This document shows positions 1-8,649 of a DNA stretch of 64,000 nt, piece after piece. The stretch comes from Jonesia quinghaiensis DSM 15701 (GTDB taxonomy: Bacteria; Actinomycetota; Actinomycetes; Actinomycetales; Cellulomonadaceae): contig NZ_AUHN01000009.1 of the NCBI RefSeq assembly GCF_000423205.1, positions 248,001 to 312,000 on the forward strand, read 5' to 3'. A model generated the notes under the pieces. That model was not told where the DNA came from. It was given only the letters and a program-made list of their open reading frames with translations, and ran no database searches. Each line of letters begins with the position of its first letter. The stretch's first letter is position 1. Made by a program: the position numbers and the translations under genes.

Positions 1-1005
1 CCCCTCGTCCCCGCTCGAGGAACCTACTTTGGCATCGGGCTCGAAGTGAACGTGTCCTACTTGGGCGGAGTCATCCACGACCTCACCGGCACGCCCTACC
101 ACCGTGTGATCATCCCGGGTGATTTTCACGGCTCAAACCCAACCGACGTCCTCAACCAACTCGCACACGTCACCACTGAACTCATCAACGCAGTCCACAC
201 CTCCAATGACCGCCCCACCCACTCCACCCCCATCATCGCTGGAGCACACCTAGCCCTGCCCGGACTCGTCGACCCCAACAACGCCACACTGCGCATAGCC
301 CCCAACCTCCGGTGGGCTGACCTCGACCCGGTCGACACCTCCGCCATCACCACGGCCATCACCAACGCAACCGGCCAACACATCACCGTGCGCATCGGAA
401 ATGAAGCGAACTACGGCGCACTCGCAGCCAAACACGCAGCGGGTCTCAACACCTTCATTTACGTGTCCGGGGAAGTAGGAATTGGTTCAGCCATCATTCT
501 GGACCACACACTGTTCCTCGGTCGGCGCGGCTGGTCAGGTGAACTAGGGCACGTCACCATCGACCCTGAGGGCCCACCGTGCTCATGTGGATCACAAGGG
601 TGCCTCGAACAATACGCCGGCCTCGACGCCATCCTCACCGCCGCAGGCCTCGAAACAGCTGACGGCATTACAGGCCTCACCACCGCTCTTCACACGAGCG
701 ACGCAGCAGCCACAGCCGCTGTCCACAGCGCAGCCGTAGCATTAGGACGCGCCCTCAGCGATTACGCGAACCTCCTCGACATACACATGGTCGTTCTCGG
801 TGGGATCTACGCTGACCTCTACCCGTATATTGTCGAAACGATCACCCAAGCGCTACGCAGCCAAGTTCTCTCTGCACCATGGGCGACGTTCGACATCCTC
901 CCCGGCACCCTTGGGTCCGGGGCCGCAATGGTCGGTGCAGCCCACGAAGCTGTTCGCGACGTGTACACCAACCCCTCACCTTGGATTAGCACTGATGCCC
1001 CGTAA
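1..1005 (+). CDS. ROK family protein (sugar kinase or repressor), 5' end missing
   Basis: The reading frame is open from base 1, so the N-terminus lies outside the window; 334 residues are visible. The family comprises bacterial glucokinases and sugar-responsive repressors. The visible part shows the ROK core: a glycine-rich phosphate-binding stretch (GEVGIGSAI), then GELGHVTID and the zinc-binding CSCGSQGCLE motif typical of the family. If a helix-turn-helix was present it would be upstream of the window, so kinase and repressor cannot be separated here. The stop overlaps the ATG of the next gene by 11 bases. Codon use looks native, with heavy C-ending codons. Confidence 0.85.
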   Translation, partial: PLVPARGTYFGIGLEVNVSYLGGVIHDLTGTPYHRVIIPGDFHGSNPTDVLNQLAHVTTELINAVHTSNDRPTHSTPIIAGAHLALPGLVDPNNATLRIAPNLRWADLDPVDTSAITTAITNATGQHITVRIGNEANYGALAAKHAAGLNTFIYVSGEVGIGSAIILDHTLFLGRRGWSGELGHVTIDPEGPPCSCGSQGCLEQYAGLDAILTAAGLETADGITGLTTALHTSDAAATAAVHSAAVALGRALSDYANLLDIHMVVLGGIYADLYPYIVETITQALRSQVLSAPWATFDILPGTLGSGAAMVGAAHEAVRDVYTNPSPWISTDAP

Positions 1006-2695
1006 CACCGTTTTGAGTTCGCACCGCTTCACCACCGCCTCACGGCGGGTACTGGCCACACTTGGCACAGTGATGGTGAGCATGATGGTGTTTGCACCAG
1101 CAAGTTTCGCCGAGGTAGAGCCACCTGAGGTCACCACCCACGAGATCGACATCTCCGTTGAACTCACCGCACAGGGGCAAGTCACCGTCCACGAAGAACA
1201 CACCTGGGAGTTCGCCTCAACCCCACCGAGCACACTGGGGCGCCAACTCGACCGTTTCACACAGTATGCCCCTGAAGAATGGCGCCGCCTCGAATATGCA
1301 AACATCACCGCGACCAGCGAAGACACAGAGTTCACGCACTCCGTGCTTGATGACGGCAACACGCTCCATGTGGTCTTAACCCCCACCACCGGGCAACTAC
1401 CGCAGCGCCTCACCGCTGAACTGTCCTACACCGTTGAAGGCACATTAACCTTTGCCCGCGGCGCATCAGAGAACCTCGACCAAGAGTTCTTTTGGCCAAT
1501 TATGACCACTGACCGGTTCACCACCACGGTGACCACAGCAATCGATGGACCACGGGCACCACGGAAAGCCACCTGCGACTTCGCTGCCCCCGAAACAGAA
1601 GAAGACGAAGACGAAGACGAGGAATCCGAGATTCCCCCAGTCACCTGTGATGTCTCAGGCAACGCGAACCCTACCCTTTCCCTTCTCGATGCCCGCGAGG
1701 GCACAACCCTGGCCGCTCGCGTCACCTGGCCCCAAGGGACGTTCACACGCCTAGGAGTCAATGACATTGATGTGGACTCACCCGAAGACAGCGACACCCC
1801 AGGCGAAGGCACTGAAGGGCCAGAATTTGACCCCACCTGGACGGAAAACATTGATCAAGGCCTCGATGAAGGTAACTCGTGGACTATGGTCGCCATGATC
1901 GCTGTCATTGCGCTAAGCGTCACCGCAGGGGTGTACCTCCTCACCCGACGCCGCCCAGACCAACGCGCCAAAGACGCACCCTTAGCGGACGTCGCATGGG
2001 TGCGGGAACACAGTGGAAGCCCCATTACCACCGTGATGGACACCCCAACAATCCCAGCCCGCAACACCCCACCCCACGACCTCACCGTCGCAGTGGCTGG
2101 GGCCCTAGCAGCAAAAGAACTCCGCGCCCGCGAGGTAACAGCGATGCTGCTAGACCTAGCTGACCGCGGTCACCTCACCATCACCCAAAACACTGGGTCA
2201 TGGATTTTGACTCACAACCCAGACCTCGAAGACTCCACCACAGCCGCTGAGTCAGCGCTGCTCGACGCCATATTCGCTGATGCCCCCCGCGCTGAACTCA
2301 CCTCAATCGCCGAACAACTCGCCCCCCAGTTCCTTCAAGTACTCCAAGAAATTGGGCAAGAAACCGCGCAACTTGGCCTATTCCGTCAAGACCTCGAACA
2401 TGAGGCACTGGTCAAAGCAGGGCGCAAACAACGCACCCCATTGGGGCGCGCCTACTTTGAGGAACTCATCGGTTTCCGCACCTACCTCAGTGACCCCACA
2501 CCAGAAACACTAACCCCACAGGTGTTTTACCGTTGGTTGCCGTGGGCTGTGGTGTTAGGTGTCACCGAACAATGGGCTGTGGCAGCAGACAACGCTGGAG
2601 TGGGGTTCCACGACCCGTCGTGGTTCCCCACTCGAGCCAGCACCTACCAGGAGTTCATTGTGGCTCTCGATGAGCTCGCCCAGACCAGCTTCTAA
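995..2695 (+). CDS. DUF2207-type membrane protein with signal peptide
   Basis: A 566-residue protein of the DUF2207 predicted membrane family; function unknown. The ATG at 995 is chosen because it gives a clear signal peptide (hydrophobic stretch about residues 18-36 ending in ASFA-E), although the frame stays open upstream inside the ROK gene. Residues 40-280 form the extracytoplasmic domain, interrupted by an acidic Glu/Asp tract (about residues 195-210). One transmembrane helix follows near residues 294-315, then a cytoplasmic part with the DVAWVREHSG and LLDLADRGHLTI segments typical of this family. The 11-base overlap suggests co-transcription with the ROK gene, which is unusual company and may be coincidental. 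Confidence 0.8.
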   Translation: MPRNTVLSSHRFTTASRRVLATLGTVMVSMMVFAPASFAEVEPPEVTTHEIDISVELTAQGQVTVHEEHTWEFASTPPSTLGRQLDRFTQYAPEEWRRLEYANITATSEDTEFTHSVLDDGNTLHVVLTPTTGQLPQRLTAELSYTVEGTLTFARGASENLDQEFFWPIMTTDRFTTTVTTAIDGPRAPRKATCDFAAPETEEDEDEDEESEIPPVTCDVSGNANPTLSLLDAREGTTLAARVTWPQGTFTRLGVNDIDVDSPEDSDTPGEGTEGPEFDPTWTENIDQGLDEGNSWTMVAMIAVIALSVTAGVYLLTRRRPDQRAKDAPLADVAWVREHSGSPITTVMDTPTIPARNTPPHDLTVAVAGALAAKELRAREVTAMLLDLADRGHLTITQNTGSWILTHNPDLEDSTTAAESALLDAIFADAPRAELTSIAEQLAPQFLQVLQEIGQETAQLGLFRQDLEHEALVKAGRKQRTPLGRAYFEELIGFRTYLSDPTPETLTPQVFYRWLPWAVVLGVTEQWAVAADNAGVGFHDPSWFPTRASTYQEFIVALDELAQTSF

Positions 2696-2859
2696 CATCT
2701 GGTGTGGCGGCCGGGCAGTGTCCGGTAGGGTCCACTGTGGGAAAAGTTAGGTGCGCCGTGACTCCCCATTGAGTCTGGCGCACTCCGATCCTACCCAACC
2801 CTTCGTGGTGGTGATCACAGATTGCATCACGGTTCGACAACATTTTGGGAGAACACCTC

Positions 2860-3900
2860 ATGGCCCGCTATAGCGCCGACGACGCCCGCTATGACTCAAT
2901 GCGTTACCGACGCACTGGTCGTTCCGGGTTGGACCTTCCAGCAATCTCACTGGGGTTGTGGCACAACTTTGGTGACACAACCCCGTTTGACCGGCAGCGC
3001 GACATCCTGCGAGCAGCCTTCGACAACGGCATCACCCACTTTGACCTAGCCAACAACTACGGCCCGCCCTACGGCAGCGCCGAAGAGAACTTTGGGCGCC
3101 ACCTCGCCCAAGATTTCCTCCCCTACCGCGATGAAATGGTGATCTCCTCCAAGGCTGGCTATGACATGTGGCCTGGACCCTACGGTGATGGCGGGTCGCG
3201 CAAATATCTTCTGTCCTCATTGGATCAATCTTTGACCAGGATGGGGCTGGAGTACGTTGATATTTTCTATTCGCACCGCCCTGACCCAACCGTCCCCATT
3301 GAAGAGACGATGGGGGCTCTGCACACTGCGGTAACAAGCGGAAAAGCCCTCTACGCCGGTATTTCCAACTACTCCCCTGAGCAAACGAAACGTGCGTATG
3401 CTGTGGCCCGCGACTTAGGGACCCCACTCCTGCTCCACCAACCCTCGTACTCCATGTTTAACCGGCACGTCGAAAAGCCGGACGCCGGAGCGCCGACGGG
3501 CATCGGGAAGTCGCTACTTGAGGTAGTCGACGAGCTCGGTATGGGAATGATCGTGTTCTCTCCCCTAGCCCAAGGACTGCTCACAAACCGCTACCTTGAC
3601 GGGAAAATCCCTGCTGACTCCCGGGCCGCAGTTGGGCATTTCCTCACCGCTGAGAAGGTCTCTGACGACTATTTGACCCGCGCACGAGGGCTCGCTGCTA
3701 TTGCTGAGCAACGCGGTCAGAGCTTGGCCCAACTCGCAGTGTCATGGCTACTGCGTGACGACCGAGTCACCTCAGTCCTCATTGGTGCGTCCAGTGTCGC
3801 CCAACTCGAAGATTCCCTCAAAGCGCTCGACGCCCCCGCGCTTACTCCTGACGTGGTGGACGCGATCGACGAGTTCGCAATCGACGGAACAGGCCGCTAG
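2860..3900 (+). CDS. Aldo/keto reductase, YghZ/MgrA type
   Basis: A 346-residue NADPH-dependent aldo/keto reductase most similar in pattern to the YghZ (L-glyceraldehyde-3-phosphate reductase) group, which acts on small aldehydes including methylglyoxal. Family marks: N-terminal YRRTGRSGLDLP, the FDLANNYGPPYGSAE segment with catalytic Asp and Tyr, the SSKAGYDMWPGPYGDGGSRK loop characteristic of YghZ, and the C-terminal cofactor-binding VLIGASS. The ATG at 2860 has a GGGAG Shine-Dalgarno 8 bases upstream; an in-frame ATG/GTG five codons earlier lacks one. The 3' end overlaps the convergent transglutaminase-fold gene by 59 bases. Confidence 0.88.
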   Translation: MARYSADDARYDSMRYRRTGRSGLDLPAISLGLWHNFGDTTPFDRQRDILRAAFDNGITHFDLANNYGPPYGSAEENFGRHLAQDFLPYRDEMVISSKAGYDMWPGPYGDGGSRKYLLSSLDQSLTRMGLEYVDIFYSHRPDPTVPIEETMGALHTAVTSGKALYAGISNYSPEQTKRAYAVARDLGTPLLLHQPSYSMFNRHVEKPDAGAPTGIGKSLLEVVDELGMGMIVFSPLAQGLLTNRYLDGKIPADSRAAVGHFLTAEKVSDDYLTRARGLAAIAEQRGQSLAQLAVSWLLRDDRVTSVLIGASSVAQLEDSLKALDAPALTPDVVDAIDEFAIDGTGR

Positions 3901-6298
3901 TCATGATGCCGATGCCCCTGCCCCGCCTCCGTGAGGCTGGGGTGGGGGTTTTGTCATGTGTCACCCAGTCATCCGAAGCGCTGGTATCTGCCATCACAGT
4001 GATGCGTGAGGCGGGGCGGGCTTGCTCGGTGGTGTGAGCACCTCGGGTACGTGACAACGAGGCGAGGGACAGGCGAGCCCGAACCCGTTGCACCCTGCTC
4101 TTGCCTGCAGATAGGGCAGCCACCTGTTGGAGCGCATCGGACCAGAACCGTTCCACATTGTCGTTGAAAGGTTCCACATCCGAGAAGATGGCCCGGTCCG
4201 CACGTTCAGCAAGACCAACCATGCCACGCACCTGTGTTTGAGTTTCGATGTACTTCGCGGTTTCTCGGCGGGTGAGGTCCTGACGTGGGGGAACTCCGTG
4301 GTCCACCGCAGTGTCAAGGATTTCATTCCACGCCCCGGCGACTTTTGCGCGCCCTTGGGTGCGCGCGCGCCTGCGTCGCCGTTTAAGCTTCAACGCCATG
4401 ATGAGAATAGGTGGCCCCAGCAAAAGAATCAGGGGTAGACCAACCACAGCGACAAGTCTGCCTACCGTTGCCCAGTCGATGGACCAACGGTCTTGGTCTT
4501 CTTGGGTTTCTACCGCTGGGTCTTCGATGTCTGGGGATGGTGGTGTCACCGACGGTGCTGGGTCTGGTGGTGGTTGCACTGAGTCTGGTTGTGGTTCTGG
4601 TTCAGATTGGTCATCCGCCATGTTTGGGGTGCGCGATTCATCAGGTGTGGGGTAATACGACACCCACCCGTAGTCCTCAAAGTACACCTCCACCCAGGCA
4701 GCCATGTCTTCACCGGTGAATGTGACTTCTTCGGCTTCGTAGTCCTCTTCTTCAGGAATAAACCCCATCACCACACGTGAGGCGAAGCCTTGTTGGCGGG
4801 CAAACAGCGCCATCGCTGAGGCGTATTGTTCCGCGTCACCCACCATCTGCTCAGCAGTGAGAAGGTCTGCGATGCGTGCCGCACCGTGACCTGACAGGGA
4901 GGGAAACCCTGAGACTTGTTCTCCGTGGGAAAAGTAGCCCTGGGTGGTGAAGTACTCTTCAAATGCCCGCACAACCAGGGGAACCGTGGAGGCTTCACGG
5001 GCAACGAGGGACGCTTGTTCACCGACAGCGCTGGGAATGTTGTCAGCATCGGCGATGGCGATACGCCCGGCGCGGGCTTCACCAAGGTCTTCGTCGGTGG
5101 GTTGAGGTGGCAATACTGCTTGAAGCTGGTAGGTGAGGCCTTGACGAACCCCAGCCACGTCGATGGCGGTGCCGGTGGCGTCGTTGTAGCGGACGTCGTT
5201 GGCGACACCACGGCGGTAGTCAATACTGCTGAGGTAACCCACTGTGGGGAGCCACACTCCCCGTAGCGCCCCGATTTCCAGGGTGGTGGTGATGCGTTCT
5301 CCGTCAACGGTTGCGGTCACTTGTTCACCGATACGCCGGAAACTCCCTGAACCTGCGCGGTTGCCATCGCCGGACACAGACCACACGACCCCGTCGTAGC
5401 TGTCCATGGTCGCCAACCTAATCACTGCACCTTCGGGCAGGCCACGGGCTGTGACAAGGTCAGATTCTGCGTAGTCCTTGACGTAGGAACGGTACTGACT
5501 CAGAGGGCTGATTTGGTCTTGTGGGTCAAAGGGTGGTTCAACAACAGTGCGCAACACAAAACGTGGTGTGTCGATGATGACCGCCGGGGCAGCGACGACA
5601 CCGGCCGCGATGGTCCCCGCGAGAACTGTTGCTAGGGCTGCGATTCTCCGGGGGCGCCAGGACCCCATGCGCCAGGAACTCCACACCACTGCTGACACAG
5701 CCACAATGGTGCCAACTAATGACGCGTAGGTAGCGGTGGCAGTTCCCCAGAGGATCGCAGTTGCCATGATGACGAGGGGAACGGTCACTGCCAGGAGAGT
5801 CATTGTCCAGGTGCGGCGGCGTACCGCAAGTGATGCTGCGAGCAGTGACCCGAGGTATCCCATGAGGAATGGCAGCAGAAGAAGCCCGGAATCTCCGCCC
5901 AGTGGCGGGTCGAGCGTGAGGGCTTGTTTCCATGAGGCGACAAGCCCTGTGAGGGTCCCTGCGATTGATTCGCGGGAGGGTAACAGCCCTGCGGTGAGAC
6001 TGTCACCGAAGGCGACCGCTCCCCCAATGACGACGTACACCAGCACCGATATCGCAAGGGTCACAGGCAACGGCCAACGCAGGTACGCCCCAATGAGTAC
6101 GGGGATTGCGCCCGCGAGCACACCGGTAATGACTGCGTAGATAGCTGCTGAGGTTCCGTATGCGGACAGGACTGGTAGTAGGGCAACAGCGACGAGCAGC
6201 ACGATGAGCGCAACGTCAATGAACGCTGAGATCGCACCCCATTCGCTGAAGCGGGTTCCTGAGGTTTTTTTCGGTGTGGTGGGTTGGACGGGGGTCAC
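3842..6298 (-). CDS. TgpA-like membrane protein with transglutaminase fold, catalytic triad lost
   Basis: An 818-residue membrane protein with the DUF3488-transglutaminase (TgpA) architecture. About six hydrophobic segments lie in residues 25-240, an extracytoplasmic region with the transglutaminase-like core at about 440-555, a Pro/Glu-rich linker at 563-600, one further membrane helix near 612-636 and a cytoplasmic DUF4129-like tail. In active family members the core carries Cys, His and Asp. Here the corresponding positions are Ala489 (GDAEQYA), Ala534 (MAAWVEVYF) and Tyr549 (GWVSYYPTP), so enzymatic activity is not expected. It starts at a GTG that overlaps the DUF58 stop (GTGA), indicating translational coupling. 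It is the last gene of the kinase/Fn3 operon and corresponds to the tgm position of bifidobacterial PFNA clusters. Its last 59 bases overlap the convergent reductase. Confidence 0.85.
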   Translation of the reverse strand: MTPVQPTTPKKTSGTRFSEWGAISAFIDVALIVLLVAVALLPVLSAYGTSAAIYAVITGVLAGAIPVLIGAYLRWPLPVTLAISVLVYVVIGGAVAFGDSLTAGLLPSRESIAGTLTGLVASWKQALTLDPPLGGDSGLLLLPFLMGYLGSLLAASLAVRRRTWTMTLLAVTVPLVIMATAILWGTATATYASLVGTIVAVSAVVWSSWRMGSWRPRRIAALATVLAGTIAAGVVAAPAVIIDTPRFVLRTVVEPPFDPQDQISPLSQYRSYVKDYAESDLVTARGLPEGAVIRLATMDSYDGVVWSVSGDGNRAGSGSFRRIGEQVTATVDGERITTTLEIGALRGVWLPTVGYLSSIDYRRGVANDVRYNDATGTAIDVAGVRQGLTYQLQAVLPPQPTDEDLGEARAGRIAIADADNIPSAVGEQASLVAREASTVPLVVRAFEEYFTTQGYFSHGEQVSGFPSLSGHGAARIADLLTAEQMVGDAEQYASAMALFARQQGFASRVVMGFIPEEEDYEAEEVTFTGEDMAAWVEVYFEDYGWVSYYPTPDESRTPNMADDQSEPEPQPDSVQPPPDPAPSVTPPSPDIEDPAVETQEDQDRWSIDWATVGRLVAVVGLPLILLLGPPILIMALKLKRRRRRARTQGRAKVAGAWNEILDTAVDHGVPPRQDLTRRETAKYIETQTQVRGMVGLAERADRAIFSDVEPFNDNVERFWSDALQQVAALSAGKSRVQRVRARLSLASLSRTRGAHTTEQARPASRITVMADTSASDDWVTHDKTPTPASRRRGRGIGIMTSGLFRRLRTRRSRPPRQE
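3915..3952 (+). terminator. Rho-independent terminator of the aldo/keto reductase
   Basis: A GC-rich hairpin (arms CCCC-TG-CCCCGCCT and AGGC-TGGGG-TGGGG with two small bulges) is followed by TTTT on the plus strand, 14 bases after the reductase stop. The same bases are read on the other strand as the C-terminal tail of the transglutaminase-fold protein. Confidence 0.65.
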
Positions 6299-7482
6299 CG
6301 GGCAACCGCCAACGCTAGGGCACGGGGAAGGTCGTTGAGGTTACCGAGGCGCAAAATGCTCAGTTGGTCCCGGTGTGTGACGGTGGCACGGTGGCCGCTG
6401 TCGCATTGCACAACGAGCACTCGCAGGCCGGGATCAAACACGGTGAGGCGTTCTCGCAGTTGGATGGGGGTGTGCACGGCACCGGTAACGATGATTGCCA
6501 ACGTTGCCGTTGGTTCGTCACGGGACATGACGTGGCTGATCCAGTCCGGGTTGTCTGCTGTGGTGGCCAGGCGGCAGGAGTCGTCAAGGAGTGCGCGTGG
6601 GCTCATGGTTCGCAGTTGGCGTTGCTGTGACAGTACGGTGAGTTCGAGGCCGTTACTGATTCCTTGGGTGCCTAGTGAGGCTGCCACGGACACCCCAAGC
6701 TCAAAGTCGTGGGGGCTGCGCCATGATGCTGCATCTTCGTCGATGCCAAGCACTGTGGTGGTGCGCCGAGTGTCTTCGTACTGGCGGACGAGGAGGTTTT
6801 GGTTGCGGGCTGAGCTTTTCCAGTGGATGTTGCGCATGTCATCGCCGGGCACGTATTCGCGCAGTGCGTGGAAGGACATGTCGTTGTCGGAGATTGTTTT
6901 GAGTGTTTGCCCCTCAAGGTCGCGTAAAACACCGGCAATTTGGGTGCCTAAACGAACTGTTGGGGGGTGCACGTAGAGGTCGTAGGGTTGGGTCCACACG
7001 ATTTCGCGGCGGATGAGCCCGAGTGCGTCTGAGCGGACGGATGAGACTGGTCCCACTGTAATGACGGCACGTCGTTTAGTAGGTATCGCGAAGATTTCGT
7101 CATGTGTTTGGTCTGGTGCGAGGGATGGTAGGGAGAATTCTGCGCGGCGTCGCCCTACGGGCATTTCGATGCGTGCGGGCAGGAGGCGGCGGCGGCCAAT
7201 GTTGGTGACGTCTACTTGTCCGATCGCTCGTTGCCCAACTTTGACGTGGGTGTCTGCGAGCACGAGCCGCACACCATAGTGTGATTTTCCGGCCGTGTAG
7301 GCCGCTGAAAGCAGAATCCCAGTGAGGCCGACGAGTCCCACTGCTATAAATTCTCGCCAGGCCAGGATTTGCCCGGCAATGATTGCGGTGAGGGCAAGCG
7401 CAGCGAGGTAGACCGCGAGTGGGCTGACGCTGAGGCGTCTTAGCCGCACCTCGGCGTTGCTGGTTGTGGGGGGCGTCGTCAT
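6295..7482 (-). CDS. DUF58 protein (MoxR partner)
   Basis: A 395-residue DUF58 protein, normally a membrane-anchored partner of MoxR-type AAA ATPases. Two N-terminal hydrophobic segments lie at about residues 22-64. The family signature is clear in the second half: YVPGDDMRNIHWKSSAR followed by LLVRQYED. A von Willebrand A-like fold is typical of the family. No good Shine-Dalgarno is visible at the ATG, 13 bases after the MoxR stop, so translation may be coupled to the upstream gene. The stop overlaps the GTG of the transglutaminase-fold gene. Confidence 0.9.
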   Translation of the reverse strand: MTTPPTTSNAEVRLRRLSVSPLAVYLAALALTAIIAGQILAWREFIAVGLVGLTGILLSAAYTAGKSHYGVRLVLADTHVKVGQRAIGQVDVTNIGRRRLLPARIEMPVGRRRAEFSLPSLAPDQTHDEIFAIPTKRRAVITVGPVSSVRSDALGLIRREIVWTQPYDLYVHPPTVRLGTQIAGVLRDLEGQTLKTISDNDMSFHALREYVPGDDMRNIHWKSSARNQNLLVRQYEDTRRTTTVLGIDEDAASWRSPHDFELGVSVAASLGTQGISNGLELTVLSQQRQLRTMSPRALLDDSCRLATTADNPDWISHVMSRDEPTATLAIIVTGAVHTPIQLRERLTVFDPGLRVLVVQCDSGHRATVTHRDQLSILRLGNLNDLPRALALAVAR

Positions 7483-7495
7483 GGAGGCGTGGGGG

Positions 7496-8527
7496 TCACA
7501 TCTGTTCGGTTGGTGGTGCCACTGATGCCAGGATCCGGGTCATGACATCTGCTGGGGTGACGCCGTTGAACTCTGATTCGGGGTCCAGGATGATCCGGTG
7601 TGTGAAGACTTCGGAGGCGAGTTCTTTGATGTCGTCTGGGATGACGAAGTTACGCCCTTGGGCGGCGGCCCATACTTTGGAGGCGCGCACGAGTGCGATG
7701 CAGCCACGCACAGATACACCGATGCGTGTTTCGGCGTCGTTGCGGGTTGCGGCTCCGAGGCGGGCCACGTAGTCGGCGATGGCGGGGTTGAGGTAGACGT
7801 GCCCGGCGATGTCGGAGAGGACGGTGATGTCTTCTCCGCTGATGACTGGGCGTAGTGATGCTGTGCGGTCGCGTTGCGCGGAGCCGGTGAGGATGGTGAT
7901 CACGGAGTCGTGGTCTGGGTAGCCGAGGGCTGTTTTCATGAGGAACCGGTCGAGCTGGGCTTCGGGGAGTTTGTAGGTCCCTGTTTGCTCGATGGGGTTT
8001 TGGGTGGCGATCACCATGAAGGGGCGCCCTGCACCGTAGGTCACGCCGTCAACGGTGACTTTGGATTCTTCCATGACTTCGAGCAGCGCTGATTGGGTTT
8101 TGGGTGAGGCTCGGTTGATTTCGTCGGCGAGGACGATGGACGCGAACACGGGGCCTTTATGGAATTCGAAGGTGCCTGAGTGTTGGTCGTAGATGTTCAC
8201 ACCGGTGACGTCTGAGGGCAGGAGGTCGGGGGTGAACTGGATACGGGAGTGGCTGCCTTCGATGGAGGCTGCGAGGGATTTCGCGAGGACTGTTTTACCT
8301 GTTCCTGGGGCGTCTTCGAGGAGGATGTGCCCTTCAGCGATCAGGGTGGTGAGGACGAGCCGTATGACGCGTTTTTTACCGAGGACTGCTCGGGAAATGT
8401 TGTCCACAATGGCGTTGAACATGGTGGAGAATTTCGCTGCGTCTTGCGGGGTCATGGGGGTGAGTGCCGCGGATGCTGGGCTCTCTTGTTTGCCGGCCGG
8501 TGCCGGTTTTTTTGTCTCTGCGTCCAC
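7496..8527 (-). CDS. MoxR-family AAA ATPase
   Basis: A 343-residue AAA+ ATPase of the MoxR family, thought to act as a chaperone remodelling cell-envelope or metal-containing complexes together with DUF58 proteins. Visible motifs are Walker A (APGTGKTVLAKSLA, around residue 75), Walker B (VLADEINRA), the ALLEVMEE segment and sensor region ATQNPIEQTGTY. The GTG at 8527 is preferred because AAAGGG lies about 7 bases upstream; the frame is open 12 codons further to an ATG at 8563. A 122-bp gap separates it from the giant Fn3 gene upstream in the operon. Confidence 0.92.
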   Translation of the reverse strand: MDAETKKPAPAGKQESPASAALTPMTPQDAAKFSTMFNAIVDNISRAVLGKKRVIRLVLTTLIAEGHILLEDAPGTGKTVLAKSLAASIEGSHSRIQFTPDLLPSDVTGVNIYDQHSGTFEFHKGPVFASIVLADEINRASPKTQSALLEVMEESKVTVDGVTYGAGRPFMVIATQNPIEQTGTYKLPEAQLDRFLMKTALGYPDHDSVITILTGSAQRDRTASLRPVISGEDITVLSDIAGHVYLNPAIADYVARLGAATRNDAETRIGVSVRGCIALVRASKVWAAAQGRNFVIPDDIKELASEVFTHRIILDPESEFNGVTPADVMTRILASVAPPTEQM

Positions 8528-8649
8528 GGATATCCCTTTCGACTCCCTCACTACTAACCCCAAGTATGCACTGTCCTAGCGACAGTGCTGGTCACGGCAC
8601 GTTCGTTTTGGCGAATGGCCTTTGGCTGCTGTGGTTTCTGCTGGCTGCC

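Noticed and set aside
6284-6976. A 230-codon plus-strand frame opposite the DUF58 gene
   Set aside because: Arg/Ser/Trp-rich shadow of a well-supported gene with the family motif YVPGDDMRNIHWKSSAR on the other strand.
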